Source of the DNA: Budorcas taxicolor
Lineage: Eukaryota; Chordata; Mammalia; Artiodactyla; Bovidae
Direction: 5' to 3'
DNA length: 64,000 bases
Assembly: GCF_023091745.1 (NCBI RefSeq)
Contig: NC_068912.1
Location: 59,362,567-59,426,566, forward strand
A program made the position numbers and the translations under genes. Shown in pieces: positions 27,301 through 42,300 of this stretch. The notes under the pieces were generated by a model. The model searched no databases. It worked only from the letters and a program-made list of their open reading frames with translations, and was not told where the DNA came from. How positions within the stretch are numbered: the first letter of the stretch is position 1; each line of letters starts with the position of its first letter.

Positions 27301-30300
27301 CCTAGAGGAAAATATAGGCAAAACATTCTCTAACATAAATCACAGCAGGATCCTCTATGACCCAGCTCCCAGAGTAATGAAAATAAAAGCAAAAATAAAC
27401 AATGGGACCTAATTAAACTTAAAAGCATTTGCACAACGAAGGAAACTATAAGCAAGGTAAAAAGACAGCCTTCAGAATGGGAGAAAATAATAGCAAATGA
27501 AACAACTGACAAAGAATTAATCTCAAAAATATACATGCAGCTCATGAAGCTCAATTCCAGAAAAATAAACGACCCAATCAAAAAATGGGTCAAAGAACTA
27601 AACAGACATTTCTCCAAGGAAGACATACAGATGGCTAACAAACACATGAAAAGATGCTCAACATCACTTATTATCAGAGAAATGCAAATCAAAACCACAG
27701 TGAGGTACCATCTCACACCAGTCAGAATGGCTGCTATTAAAAAGTCTACAAACAATAAATGCTGGAGAGGGTGTGGAGAAAAAGGAATCTTCTTACATTG
27801 TTGGTGGGAATGCAAACTAGTACAGCCACTATAGAGAACAGTGTGGAGATTCTTTAAAAAACTGGAAATAGAACTTTCATACTACTCAGCAATCCCACTG
27901 CTGGGCACACACACTAAGGAAACCTGAATTGAAAGAGACACGTGTACTCCAGTATTCATTACAGCACTGTTTATAATAGCCAGGACATGGAAGCAACCTA
28001 GATGTCCAATGGCAGACAAATGGATAAGAAAGCCATGATACATATACACAATGGAATATTACTCAGCCATTAAAAAGAATGCATTTGAATCAGTTCTAAT
28101 GAGGTGGATGAAACTGGAGCCTATTATACAGAGTGAAGTAAGTCAGAAAGAAAAACACCAATACAGTATACTAACGCATATATATGGAATTTAGAAATAT
28201 GGTAACAATGACCCTATATGCGAGATAGCAAAAGAGATACAGATGTAAAGAACAGTCTTCTGGACTCTGTGGGAGAAGGTGAGGGTGGGATGATTTGACA
28301 GGGTAGCACTGATACGTGTATATTATATATGAAGTGGATCGCCGGTCCAGGTTCGATGCATGAGACAGGGTGCTCAGGGCTGGTGCACTGGGATGACCCT
28401 GGGGGATGGGATGGGGAGGGAGGTGGGAGCGGAGTTCTGGATGGGAAAACATGTGTGCCCGTGGCTGATTTATGTCAATGTTTGGTAAAAAAAAAAAAAA
28501 ACACTACAATGTTGTAAAGTAATTAGCCTCCAATTAAAAAAAAAAAAGAAATGGTAAACTTGATCAGAGAGAAAGTAACAGAAATAGAAGGTAAAGAAGA
28601 ACCAAAAAAGACGAACTGGGGTCCCTGAAAAAAAAAAACAAAAACATGGAATTGATCTGCTATTTATATTGTCTTCTAGAACTACAATTTGTTGAAATAA
28701 AAGAAGTCTTGATTTTCATACTGAAAGGGCCCACTAGTGAAAGTTGCTCAGTCATGTCCGACTTTTTGCGACCCCATGGACTGGATTCCCCAGTCCATGG
28801 AATTCTCCAGATCAGAATACTGGAGTGGGTAGCTGTTCCCTTCTTCAGAGGATCTTCCCACCCAGGGATTTAACCCAGGTCTCCCACATTGCAGGTGAAT
28901 TCTTTACCAGCTGAGTCACCAGGGAAGCCATAAAAGGAGCCTCTGCTGCTGCTGCTGCTGAGTCGCTTCAGTCGTGTCCGGCTCTGTGCGACCCCAGAGA
29001 TGGCAGCCCACCAGGCTTCCCCATCCCTGGGACTCTCCAGGCAAGAATACTGGAGTGTGTTGCCATTTCCTTCTCCAATGCATGAAAGTGAAAAGTGAAA
29101 GTGAAGTCACTCAGTCGTGTCCAACTCCTAGCAACCCCATGGACTGCAGCCTACCAGCCTCCTCCATCCATGGGATTTTTCAGGCAAGAGTACTGGAGTG
29201 GGTTGTCATTGCCTTCTCCAATGTAGCCACTAGGTCCTCATAAAAACCAGACCTAGAACTTTCAACTGAAGTACAGCCTGAAAAACTACTACACATTAAA
29301 AGAATACTCTGGCCTTCCAGAAGAAAATACCCAAACCAATTTACAAGGAAAATAAAATCAATTTGGCATCATACTTCTTAATAGTAATAAATAGAATAAG
29401 ACATCAATAGGGGAACATTTAAATAAATTCAAGGAAAAATTGCGTAAGCCGAGGATGTTACAGACAATCAAGCTATCCCTCAAGTATCAAGGCTCAAAGC
29501 AGGGATGAGCAAACTTCTTCTGTAAAAGGCCTCAGCATAATTTAGGTTTTGCAGGCCACAAATGGTATCTGTCATAATTCTTCTTTTTCCAACTTAAAAA
29601 AAAATTTTTTTAGGTCCCATGCTTCACTAAACTGGCTTTGAGCCTTGTTTGTCTATTCCTGCTCTAGACAGATTTAAATATGGAAGAAGTAAGGAAATAT
29701 TGTATGTAGGAGCTGTTTTTAAATAAGTGGAACTTAACCCAGCCAGAAAATGATTGAAAAATCTTGTGCAAAAGAACTGGCAGTAAGTGTTGAACGTATT
29801 TAATTATAGATCTGAGACTAAAACAAGGGTGAGGAGAAGACAGGAAGCACAGCCCATAAATTTTCTGTTCTTTGACAAAGTAGAAATGATACAACTAAAA
29901 GTATATGAGGGAAGAAAAGAGAGAGGGATGACTTTTTAATAACCTTGAATGTAAGGTAGGAGTCAGAGGATAATTTTAGAGGTAACGAATCAAAAATTTC
30001 AAATTTTTGAAGAAGCATAAATTTTAAAAAAGGAAAAAGGAGGGTGAGGAATACTAACAAAAATTTATATTAGTATGAAGGTAAACACTAGAATAAGATT
30101 CAACCTTCCTACATACGAGGAAGGGGGAAAGTACAAATAAGCCACATAGTAACTATAGCAAAATAAAATGACAAATTTGAGGTCAAATATATCAATCCCA
30201 TCATAACATAAAAGGAGATAATTCATCTACTAAATGAAAATGACTTTCAGACTGTTTACAAAATGAAACCCAACTTTATGATGTCTATAAAGAGGTACCT

Positions 30301-33300
30301 AAAACAATGCAATCCAGAAAAGTTGGGGAAAAAAGTAGAGGAGGAAGATGAGGTATACCAAATAAATGTAAATAAGAAGAAATGAGAAGTTAGTATCTTG
30401 ATTTGCAATAAGAGAAATATACTTCAAATACTTGAAAAGGTAGTTTTTCAAAAAAGTTATTAAAATGGAGCCCATAAAATATATAAACAGGATCAAACCA
30501 ACTGTATGGGTAACCTGGGAAATTAAAATTCAGGCCACAGTGAAATAGTATTCAGTACCCACCAGGTGGAAAAAATTTTATTTTTAAGTGTAAAGATAGC
30601 ATGTTTTAAGAGTCAGACATGACTGAGCGACTTCACTTTTACTTTTCACTTTCATGCATTGGAGAAGGAAATGGCAACCCACTCCAGTGTTCTTGCCTGG
30701 AGAATCCCAGGGACAGAGGAGCTTGGTAGGAGGCCATCTATGGGGTCGCACAGAGTCGGACACGACTGAAGCGACTTAGCAGCAGCAGCAGCAGCAACAA
30801 CAAAATAATTATTTGCTGCAGATGGCATGCCTTTATTCCAAAATGCAAAGGCTCTGAGCTGTGATTCTTCTACCAGGATTTTTCTCAGATTCCATTCAGC
30901 ATTCCAACCTATTACATATCAAGTATCATTGGACTAGATGAATGTTAACACACAACTGGCAGCACTGCTTGCTGTGTCTCTTGGATCACTTTGTGAGCTG
31001 TTTCTGCCCAAAGTTGGTAGTCTTTTAGATTACTTGATTTAAAAAAAAAAAAGGAAAGATTGGAGCCACGCATCTGAATGCAATAAATCTCCAAATTCGA
31101 AAGAGGTCAAATGACTTTACATCGAGTGACTCATTTTCAATGGTAGCTGGGGCAAGGTTCAAATACCTGGTTTTTTACTTTAAAGGGCATATCTCAACAT
31201 ATCTCCCAGACCATAAAACTCCCAGAAATTTCACTGAATTGGGAGGCTCCTGAATTTTCTTGAAGTTTATCTCCCCCATCTCTAATGTATTAGGTAGAAA
31301 ACTTAGGCATTTTAATCTGCAGTTTCATTTCAATTTCAGTATAAATATGGTACAATATCACATTTAAGAAAAATTTAGAAATCATACCTGATTATCCTCT
31401 CTTCTAATGATATTAGCTCTATCATCTTCATTTTTCCAAAGAAACTGACTTAAAAGGGAATGATAAAATTGAAAGTCATATTAAAAATGATTCCATGAAT
31501 ATTAGCTTTTCATGTTTTTGTTTAACATTCTATAAACACAAATATAACATTAAAAAATTTTAAAGTCATCTCAAAACTATTATGTTATCTTTCAAACTGA
31601 TTAATGATTAACATAAACTATGTTTAGGATGAATTATAAGATAATATTTCATTATGTTGTTGTTCAGTTGCTAAGTTGTGTCTGATTCCTTGTGACCCCA
31701 TGGACTGCAGTGCACCAGGTTTCCCTGTCTTCTATCTTTCAGAGTTTGCTCAAACTCGTCCATTATAGCTAAAATCAAATTACAGTCCAATGTTGATAGC
31801 AAGGTAACTAACTGGAAATTTAATAAACATACTTTGTTTATAGTTATTTTGAGAATAATTATTTATAAAATTCCTTACTTTAATTTCAAAAGGCTGTATG
31901 CAAAGCTGTGGTTTAAGTACTATAATTTTGACTGAAATTATACCAATGTGAAACACAAGCATGATTAGTTTACCATAACCAGGAATGTAAAAGAGCCAGA
32001 AAAATTAATTCTAGGAAACAAAAATGAGGACAGAAACTTTTCTGCCATTTAGGTTGCCCCTGATGACAAAATAATTACAATAGAATAAATTTAAGCAATA
32101 CATTATCCCCCATTATATTGGAGGGAAATACTAGCATACAACAGTAAACATCAGAATCAAGGGGGTTTTAGTTAAAAATGTCATGAACTTCACTTGGTCC
32201 TTGTTTTAATTAGAAGAATCTAAGACAGTACCCTGGCTATCTCACTCTTATAGATTATGACATGTAGAATCAATATTCATACTAATTACCTTTTACTGTC
32301 GCTAAAATAATCATTATCTGAATCTTCCTGTGATCCTGGCAATTCAGGATTTCCAGTTTGATTATTTCCGAACTGATTCTCATTTGGAGTAGATTTTCCC
32401 CCAGCTGATGCTGATATCCACCCATAGCAAAGAAAGTTTACAATATTAAGAAAATACTAAAATAATAAATTTTTATATGTACATACTATATATTCTTATC
32501 CATGTTTCAATATCTCCATGAACTTTATTATTTCCAAACTGAATTTCATGAAACCTTTAGTTTATACAAAAGGAGAATTCTTTGGTAAATTCAGTTTGGG
32601 GAAAATTGGATTAAAGCAATCCTAACAGGAACACAAATCCCATAAAGACACACACCTATTGTAGGATTTCTCTTTTTTTATGTACAATATATACAAGGTG
32701 AGGTAAGTTGAGTTTTATTCAAATCTAGTTGTCTCTAAAAAGCTTTTGCCAAAAGTATGTTTTAAAATAGTATTCTGAGGATCCTCCTCTGGGAAGCATG
32801 GGGTATAAATACAGAGCATATGTCATTTGTTATTTTACATACACAAACATATAAGTGTTCCCGTCCGGGCATTATCACAGCATGTGTGACCTCAGGTAAG
32901 TTATTTCGCACTCCAGTTTCCTTAGCTCTAAAATGGCAATAGTGCATAGAAAACACTTTCTGCACAGTATGCAATTGTTAGAAGTCTTAAGACTTCAAGT
33001 TCTGATTTCCATTCCATAGCATTTCCTAGTTCAGGTCTTTATCACCTCAGTCTATTTTCCATATTGTCTCCCATATTGTTTTTCTGGAACTAAAATCCAA
33101 TTACACCATTCCTGTTAGAAACTTCAAATGGCTTCCCATTACCTGCAAAACTTTTTAGCTTTGCAAACAAGGATTTTGCAGCTAAATCCCTACATACCTC
33201 CAGTTGTACTACATGGTGTTTCTTCCTCCCTTTCCTACCACCAAACTATAATAATAATAGTGTGTGTGTGTGTGCTTAGTTGTATTCGACTCTTTGCCAC

Positions 33301-36300
33301 CCCATGGACTATATATAGCCTGCCAGGCTCCTCTGTCCATGGAATTTTCCAGGCAATAATAATAGTACTATTACTAATGAAAGTGAAAGTGAACTCGCTC
33401 AGTCGTGTCTGACTCTTTGCGACCCCGTGGACTGTAGCCTACCAGGCTCCTCCATCCCTGGGATTTTCCAGGCAAGAGTGCTGGAGTGATTGCCATTTCC
33501 TTCTCCAGGGGATCTTCCTGACCCAGGAATCAAACCTGGGTCTCCTGCATTGCAGGCAGATGCTTTACCGATCAACTACCGCATTAAACAAAGCCTGAGA
33601 GCTCCATTCATATCATAATCTATGTGAAGAAAGCCTTCTGGAATTGGGCTGCATGGCCCAACATTTGTAACCCGGATCTGAAGTCAAGAGTATGAATAGT
33701 TCTCTATGCCTTTTTAAGGGGGCTTAATCAGTGACTCTTTCAAGGGTTTTTAAATAGGAAGATAAATAATCCAACTTGTAACAAGAAGAATGATGCTGAT
33801 GGCAGTCTAGAAGATAGACTAGAAAGGAGATATAAGCAGAAGGCCACTCAAGATGGTTTTTAAGTTTCCTTTAAACTAAGAATCTATCATTTTACAATAA
33901 TGAAATTTTCAAAGCTTTAAGTCTGAACAACTGGAAGAATGATGGAACGAAAGAAATAAGAAAGTGTACTGGCTTGGGGGCAACAACAATCAAAGATTAA
34001 ACATGATAAAGTTGAGGCATGTCAAAAAATATAGAGATGTGTAGTGCTGTAAAAGAATAAAAGATAACTAATAGAAACGACTATCCATTTTAATATGAAA
34101 AAATAAGAAATACATCTTTTCTCCTTCATTAAAGAACCAATGAAATATACTGTGCATATTTTTACCAGTTATATTTTGATAATATCACAATGTTAGAGCT
34201 CAGATATTTTGTATTCTCAAGCACTGCTAAAGAGCAATCTGACAATTTTAAGACACTACAACTATCATCAATAAATGATAGTGCACATATGATAAAAATT
34301 AAGGAACTTCATCTCACATCACACATAAAAATAAATTCCTGGTATATTAATGAACTAAATGCGAAAAGCTAACCATAAAATATTTGTAATATAATACAGG
34401 ATCGTATCGCCATGCTCTCAGGGTAGAAAAGGGATTTTTTAAAGGAGACATCTTAATACAGAGCAAGCACTAACCATGAAAGAAAATGCTGACAAACTTG
34501 ACTAAAGAACTACAGCTCCACTTTTGCTGAGGATATAGAAAGACAAAACTGCTCCCACCCCAACAAGGAGAAAAACACAATCTATAGAATAATAACTGGA
34601 CTCATCACAGTTAAGTTTATAAGAAATTAGATTCTAATTTCCTCCAAGGAGAAAATAAGATGTTTCATTTTTGGCAGAGCATTGGAGGAAGTAATTGTCA
34701 TTGTTTGAAGAAGTAAAAAGGAGGCTTCCTTGATGGCCCAGTGGTAAAGAATCCATCTGCCAATGCAGGAGACATGAGTTTAATCCCTGATCCAGGAGGA
34801 TCCCTCACACCATGGTGCAACTAAGCCTATGCATCACAGCTATTGAACCTGTCTGTGCTCTACAGCCTATGCTCCACAACAAGAGAAGCCACCGCAATGA
34901 GAAACCCACACACCACTAGAGAGCAGCCCCTGCTTGCCAAAACTGGAGAAAAGTCCACAGAGCAATGAAGACCTAGCATGGCCAAAAATAAATCAATATT
35001 AAGAAAAAAATAAAGGAAGAAGTAAAAAACAAAAGAGATAAAATTTTAAGGAATTCTAAAGGCTAATATGGGCTACCAAGATAGGAATTTCTAGGATCCC
35101 CAGACACAAAAGGTAGTCAATATTCATAGCAAGGTCCTTTCCATGTACCTGTATCACACACTCATAAGAAAGACTGGGGGTAGGGCAGGAGACCGAAAAG
35201 AGTCATCTGTGACACACAGGTATGAATGTGTGTGAATAAGAAACCCTATCTTTCTTAACACTCTTTCCTCACAAAAAGCAAGAGCCTTAAGCCAATGGGA
35301 AAGGAGCACAAAACTCTCCCATCACAGGGATTGGACAAAAATCCACTGGCTCTGGAGGAAGAATACTTGCAAAAGCCATATACCCTAGAGGAAAAAATAG
35401 GTAACTCCTCTTCCACCAATTTCAGCCTTGTAAATTTTTATTACTGAGGAGGGTATAGGAAATCTTCCCACCCCTAGTCTTAGACTAGCCTAAAGGAAGA
35501 ATAGAAGCAAAAGCTGGCAGGGCCATCTTGAGCCCAGGATCACAAACATACAAAGCATTGGTTTACTACTGCTAGGTTAGGGGAAAGAAATTCTCTGCTA
35601 AATTTAAAAAAGTCATTTCCCCCTTTTAAAAATTTCTTTAAAAGATAATACACAGTAAGAGCAAAAACAATAAAAATGTATTATGGAGTTTGTAACATAC
35701 ATAGGGGTAAGATGTATAACAACAATAGCACAAAAGATTTGAGGGAGGGAATAGAAGTATATTACTGTAAGCTTCTTATACTATATATGAAGTTGTATAT
35801 AATTGAAAGTATACTTCAAATTTAAGTGTATATAATGTATATGCTAGAGACACTTCTTAAAGATACAGACAGCAAATATTTCAGGCTAGTAGACCATGGT
35901 CTTTGTCACAACTGCTCAACTCTATCATTGCAGTGCAAAAACAGTCATTGACAATATGTAAATGAAAGGGCATGGCTGTGTTCAAGTAAAAGTTTATTTA
36001 TTAAAAAAAATAAGCCATAGGGCATGGATTTAAATTTAAAAAAGAAAGGTGTTTTCTGACCATCAACCTACAGTAACCACTAAATGCTTTTTAAAATGAG
36101 AAATAACTAACGAGCCAATGGTGGAGAAAAATTGAATAAAATAAAAAAAAACTACTCAATCAAAAAAAAAAAAAAAAGCCAGGGAAGAAACAGAAAACAG
36201 ATGAGACAAATAGAAAATAAATAATAAAATGGTACATTTAAAACCAACCACATCAGTAATTACATTAAATGTAAATGGTCTAAACATGCCTAATATTAAT

Positions 36301-39300
36301 AAAAGGCATAGATGGTCAAACTGGATTAAAAAGTAAGGTATAAATATATGTTGTTTACAGGAAACCCATTTTGAATATAAAGTCAGATAAAAGTGAAATA
36401 GAAAAAGATATACCATCAAAAAATTAATCAAAAGAAAGCTAGAATGATTATATTAAAATCTGACTAAGTGAATTTCAAATTGAAGACCATTACCAGACAT
36501 AAAGAGAAACATTACATATAACATAGAAGTCAAGTTTTTTCAAGAAAACAACAATCTTAAATTGTGCACACATCTCATAACAGAGCTTCAAAATGCACAA
36601 AACAAAACAGCTGAAAATGTCAACACTCATCTCTATAATTGTTAAAACAGCTGACAAAATTTAAGAATTCCTTTCCTCAAAAGAATATAAAGAGAATAAA
36701 AAGACAAGCCACAAACTAAAATCTAGAGTGAATTACATAGAAATATACACACATGCATACACATACACACATACAAATGCTGGAAAAATATCTGTACATA
36801 TTGTCACCCTACTTATAATAACTTACATGCAAAGTACATCATGAGAAAATGCTGGGCTGGATGAAGCACAAGCTGGAACCAAGATTGCCAGGGGAAATAT
36901 CAATAACCTCAGATATGCAGATGACACCACCTTTATGGCTGAAAGCAAAGAGGAACTAAAGAGCCTCTTGATGAAAGTGAAAGAGGAGAGTGAAAAAGCT
37001 GGCTTAAAACTCAACATTCAGAAAACTAAGATCATGGCATCCGGTCCCATCACTTCATGGCAAATAGATGGGGAAACAATGGAAACAGTGACAGACTTTA
37101 TTTTGGGGGGCTCCAAAATCACTGCAGATGGTGACTGCAGCCTTGAAATTAAAAGATGCTTGCTCCTTGGAAGAAAAGCTATGACCAATCTAGAGGGCAT
37201 ATTAAAAAGCACAGACATTACTTTGCCAACAAAGATCCATCTAGTCAAAGCTATGGTTTTTCCAGTTGTCATATATGGATGTGAGAGTTGGACCATAAAG
37301 AAAGCTGAGTGCCAAAGAATTGATGCTTTTGAACTGTGGTGCTGAAGAAGACTCTTCAGAGTCCCTTACACTGCAAGGAGATCAAACCAGTCAATCCTAA
37401 AGGAAATCAGTCCTGAATATTCATTGGAAGGACTGATGCTGAAGCCGAAAAACTCCAATACTTTGGTTGCCTGATGCAAAGAACTGACTCATTAGAAAAG
37501 ACACTGATGCCGGGAAAGATTGAAGGCAGGAGAAGGGGATGACAGAGGATAAGATGGTTGGATGACATCTCTGACTTAATGGACATGAGTTTGAGTAGGC
37601 TGTGGGTGATGGTGAAGGACAGAGAGGCCTGATATGCTACAGTCCATGGAGGTGTAAAGAGCCAGATATGACTGAGCGACTGACTGAACAACAATGACAA
37701 AATGAGTCAATATTTAAGAGAACATAAAATAGGTAAAACGCTTGAATGAAGACAAATCCAAACGGCCATGAAAAATATGAAGAAATGTTTAAGCAAAGAG
37801 AATGACTAGAAAAGAGAAATAAATAATTTGGAATTATAAATTCTGTGTAAGGGTTTAATAGCAGATACAGTGAAAGAGGAGAGTGAAAAAGTTGGCTTAA
37901 AGCTCAACATTCAGAAAATGAAGATCATGGCATCCGGTCCCATCACTTCATGGGAAATAGATGGGGAAACAGTGGAAACAGTGTCAGACTTTTTCAGGCT
38001 CCAAAATGACTGCAGATGGTGAGTGCAACCTTGAAATTAAAAGACGCTTACTCCTTGGAAGAAAAGTTATGACCAACCTAGATAGCATATTCAAAAGCAG
38101 AGACATTACTTTGCCGACTAAGGTCCGCCTAGTCAAGGCTATGGTTTTTCCAGTGGTCATGTATGGATATGAGAGTTGGACTGTGAAGAAGGATGAGTGC
38201 TGAAGAATTGATGCTTTTGAACTGTGGTGTTGGAGAAGACTCTTTGAGAGTCCTTTGGACTGCAAGGAGATCCAACCAGTCCATTGTGAAGGAGATCAGC
38301 CCTGGGATTTCTTTGGAAGGAACGATGCTAAAGCTGAAACTCCAGTACTTTGGCCATCTCATGCGAAGAGTTGACTCATTGGAAAAGACTTTGATGCTGG
38401 GAGGGATTGGGGGCAGGAGAAGAAGGGGATGACAGAGGATGAGATGGCTGGATGGCATCACTGACTCGATGGACGTGAATCTGAGTGAACTCCGGGAGAT
38501 GGTGATGGACAGGGAGGCCTGGCGTGCTGCAATTCATGGGGTCGCAAAGAGTCGGACACGACTGAGCGACTGAACTGGACTGAACTGTACTGAACTGAAA
38601 AAGAGAATTGGTAAGGTAGATTTGGAAGAAAGAGGTGAACAAATTATCCAGAATGTAGTCTGACAGTAAGATTATGGCTCAACGGGAACTTTTTGATACA
38701 ACTTTTAGAAACAACTTTTTGTTATTGGGTACAGTCACTTTGGAAAACACATGGAAATTACTTAGTAAAGTTGAATGTGTACATACAATCCTAATTCTAG
38801 GTATACTTTTTTGAGATCCTTTTGCACATATGCATTTAGGACTCATGTACAAGAATGTACAAAATAGCATATTTATAATAGCCCCAAATTGGAAACCAAT
38901 TGTCTGTCAGCAGAATAGGTAAATAAATCATGATATGATCATACAAGAAAATATTATACAACAGTAAAAAGAAATGAAATAGTATTATACATGACAACAT
39001 TGTTGAATCTTTCAGTTATAATGTCAAGTAAAAGAAAAAAGTTTCAATATGATTATTAATAAAATTCAAAAGAGACAAAACTAAATTATTATTAAGGAAT
39101 ACATATTGAGGTTGTAATAAAACTATAAAAAAAGTAAGAAAATAATTATCTCAAAAAATCAAGTAGGACTTCCCTGATGGTCACTGGTTTGGAATCCACC
39201 AGCCAATGCAGGGGACATGGGCTCGATCCCTGGTCTGGGAAGACTCACATTCCACGAGGCATCCAAGCCTGTGCACCACAGCTACTAAAGCCCACACACC

Positions 39301-42300
39301 CTAGAGCCAGTGCTCTGCAACAAGAGAAGCCACCACAATAAGAAGACCGTGCACTGTGACTAGAGAGTAACCCCTGCTGACTGTAACTAGAGAAAGCCCG
39401 CACACAGCAACAGACTCAGCACTGCAAAAAATATGTAATTTTAAAAAAATCAGAGTACTCTTTTTATTGGGGAAGGAGGAAGATTGACCAGAAAGAGGCA
39501 CACAAGGTTGGAAAGCTCTTTTAAGAAGCATAGTGAAATATGCCAGTCAGAGAAAGACAAATACTATATGTTATCATTTATACATCCCTGGTGGCTCAGA
39601 CGGTAAAGCGTCTGCATGCAGTGCGGGAGACCTGGGTTCGATCCCTGGGTTGGGACGATCCCCTGGAGAAGGAAATGGCAACCCACTCCAGTACTCTTGC
39701 CTGGAAAATTCCATGGACTGAGAGGCTCTTCAGAGCCTGGTAGGCTACAGTCCATGGGGTCGCAAAGAGTCGGACATGACTGAGCAACTTCACTTCACTC
39801 ACTATACATAGAATCTAAAAAATAAAACAGATGAATATAAGAATAACAAACAAACAAAACACATTCCCTGAGAAACAGCCATTAAACTTCTAAAAAGATA
39901 ATAGGATAAATGCATATATTTAGAATGCATAAATTTAGAATTTATTTAGAATAAATGCATTGTATTTAGAAAAATGTTGCTTATAGCACCATTCATAATA
40001 GTAAGAATATTAAATCAAAAGGTTATATAAACAAACATACCACAAGAGAATTCTATAATGATGTAGATCTATATTTATTGGCATGAAATGTTTGTGACAT
40101 TTTCTAAAAGAGGATTTAAAAGAGTTTGTATGTGTCCTCATTTTTCAAAAGTTAAAAAATATTTATATGAACTAAAAAAAAAAATTACAAGAATATATAC
40201 CAAAATACTAACAGATACTAATAGCTATGGGCTTCCCTTGTGGCTCAGCTTGTAAAGAAACTGCCTGCAGTGTGGGAGACCTGGGTTTGATCCCTGGGTG
40301 GGAAGATCCCCTGGAGAAGGGAAGGGCTACCCACTCCAGTATTCTGGCTTGGAGAATTCCATGCACTATATATAGTCCATGGGTTGCAAAGAGTCAAACA
40401 CAACTGAGCAATTTTCACTTTCATTTTACAACAGCTATCTCTGGATGGTGAAACTATTGTTAATCCTTATTTTCTTCTTAATAGTTATTGACGTTTCTAG
40501 AACTTTTTAAAACGGGCATACACTAGGCTCTCAGTTAAATTATAGTTAATTTTTTTGATGTGAAGCACCAAGAAATTAACACTATTTAAATATTACAATT
40601 ATACAAAATTCATGATTAAATATTCTTAATAAAATACTTTTTTTGGGTTTTGTACAAGTAGCATAGTTCAGGGACTTGGCCAGTAGCCTAGGGTATAAAA
40701 TATGATACTACTCATAACTTTATGTAGGGTAATTGCCTACTTCATTAGTTACTTGATCTTGTACTTTTCAAGACTACTGGAATTCCACAATTAACTTTTT
40801 TCCCAGGTGTTTTTTCATTTAACCTCTAATTGATACCATGACTGAAAGCCATATATATAACTGCAGGGATATACCTAGATTAAAAAAAATAAGGTAAAGA
40901 CTCTCACTGATCACATTAAATGTGTGTATGCTCAGTCTTTTCTGATTCTTTTGAGACCCCATGGACTGTAGCCTCAGGCTCCTCTGTCCTTGGGATTTTC
41001 CAGGTGAGAATACTAGAGCAGGTTGCCATTTCCGCCTCCAGGGGCCTTCCCAATCCAGGGATAGAACCCGTGTTGCTTGTGTCTCCTGAATTGGCAGGCG
41101 ATTCTTTATCACTGTGCCACTTGGGAAGCCCATGTTAAATGTACCTAAGGTTAAGCACAAACACACACACACACAAACACACACACACAAGAAGGGGCTA
41201 AGTTTGGAATATCACTAGGCATAGTATAAACTTAGAATGCAGAATGCAATAATTGTTATAACTGAAGATGAATAAAAATGCAACTAATTAAGAATAAGTG
41301 TATTTTGAAGCTGTAAAGACTGTTGTCATTAATTGAGGGGGGATTCACTTAATTCATATATTTTTAGTATATTTGGTTTTCTATCACAATTTATTTGCTG
41401 TATGCAACCAGGTAAAAAAAATCCAACTGACTTATTTCAATATATTCTTAGAGTGTAGTACCAGCTTGGGAGAAGGCAATGGCACCCCACTCCAGTACTC
41501 TTGCCTAGAAAATCCCATGGATGGAGCCTGGTAGGCTGCAGTCCATGGGGTCGCTAGGAGTCAGACACAACTGAGCGACTTCACTTTCACTTTTCACTTT
41601 CATGCATTGGAGAAGGAAATGGCAATCCACTCAAGTGTTCTTGCCTTGAGAATCCCAGGGACGGGGAAGCCTGGTGGGCTGCCGTGTATGGGGTCGCACA
41701 GAGTCGGACACGACTGAAGCGACTTAGCAGCAGTACCAGCTTAATTTATATGTTTATAAGTTTAATTTTGATTTTTTAAAAACCTACCACTTTTTGAGAA
41801 CTAAATTACCAGTAAGTTGGTACGTGTAATCATACAAAAATTTTTAGTCTTTGAAATACAAATGTCTCCCAATATTAAAGTTATTTTGCTTTGGCCTGAT
41901 ACTGTTTGCCTGGATAAGATACTTCTGAACTTAAAACAATAAGGTTTTATGTAACAATCACTTTCCTTCTCCTTTAGCCTTAACTTTATCTGAAACTATT
42001 ATAAAAGGTGGTAGACTTTGTGTTGTATTTTGATTTTATTTTAGCATAGTATTTAGATTAGTCTTTCTTTTTTCTTCCAACTCGTACAACTATTTTTAAA
42101 AATTCCCAAACTGAATTGGAGCTTTCCTATTATATTGCCTGTATTTGTAAGGCTAGATTTGCCCAGAGTTTGCCCAGACTTGACTATTAAAATGTACTAT
42201 AACAGCTTCATTCCAGTTGAAATCACCTTCTTCCTGATTCTTGTCAAGAAGTTCTTTCAAAGCATTTTCTAAAAAACTAGGATCTGTTCCAGGTTCTTCC

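Larger units (their letters stand above)
23327..28544 (+). mobile_element. L1 LINE, 5.2 kb, 5'-truncated within ORF1, decayed
   Basis: Bounded by a perfect 19-bp TSD (AAAGAAATGGTAAACTTGA) at 23308-23326 and 28545-28563, with the poly(A) tail at 28536-28544. Contains part of ORF1 (frame 23358-23657: coiled coil and NIQIIGVPEEED motif). ORF2 shows endonuclease (FSDHSLVRLDVN near 25050), RT fingers (GFIPGMQGFFNICKS), palm (IISINAKKAFDKI, LFADDMILYIENS near 26470) and C-terminal Cys-rich CWRGCGEKGIFLHCWWECK (27.77 kb). ORF2 is broken by several frameshifts and stops, by a 16-C run at 25917 and, upstream, the region is split by a BOV-A2. It cannot encode an active element. Confidence 0.95.

Noticed and set aside
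29818..30496. Hydrophobic - strand frames looking like membrane proteins
   Set aside because: Artefact of A-rich + strand DNA read backwards (Phe/Leu/Ile-rich).
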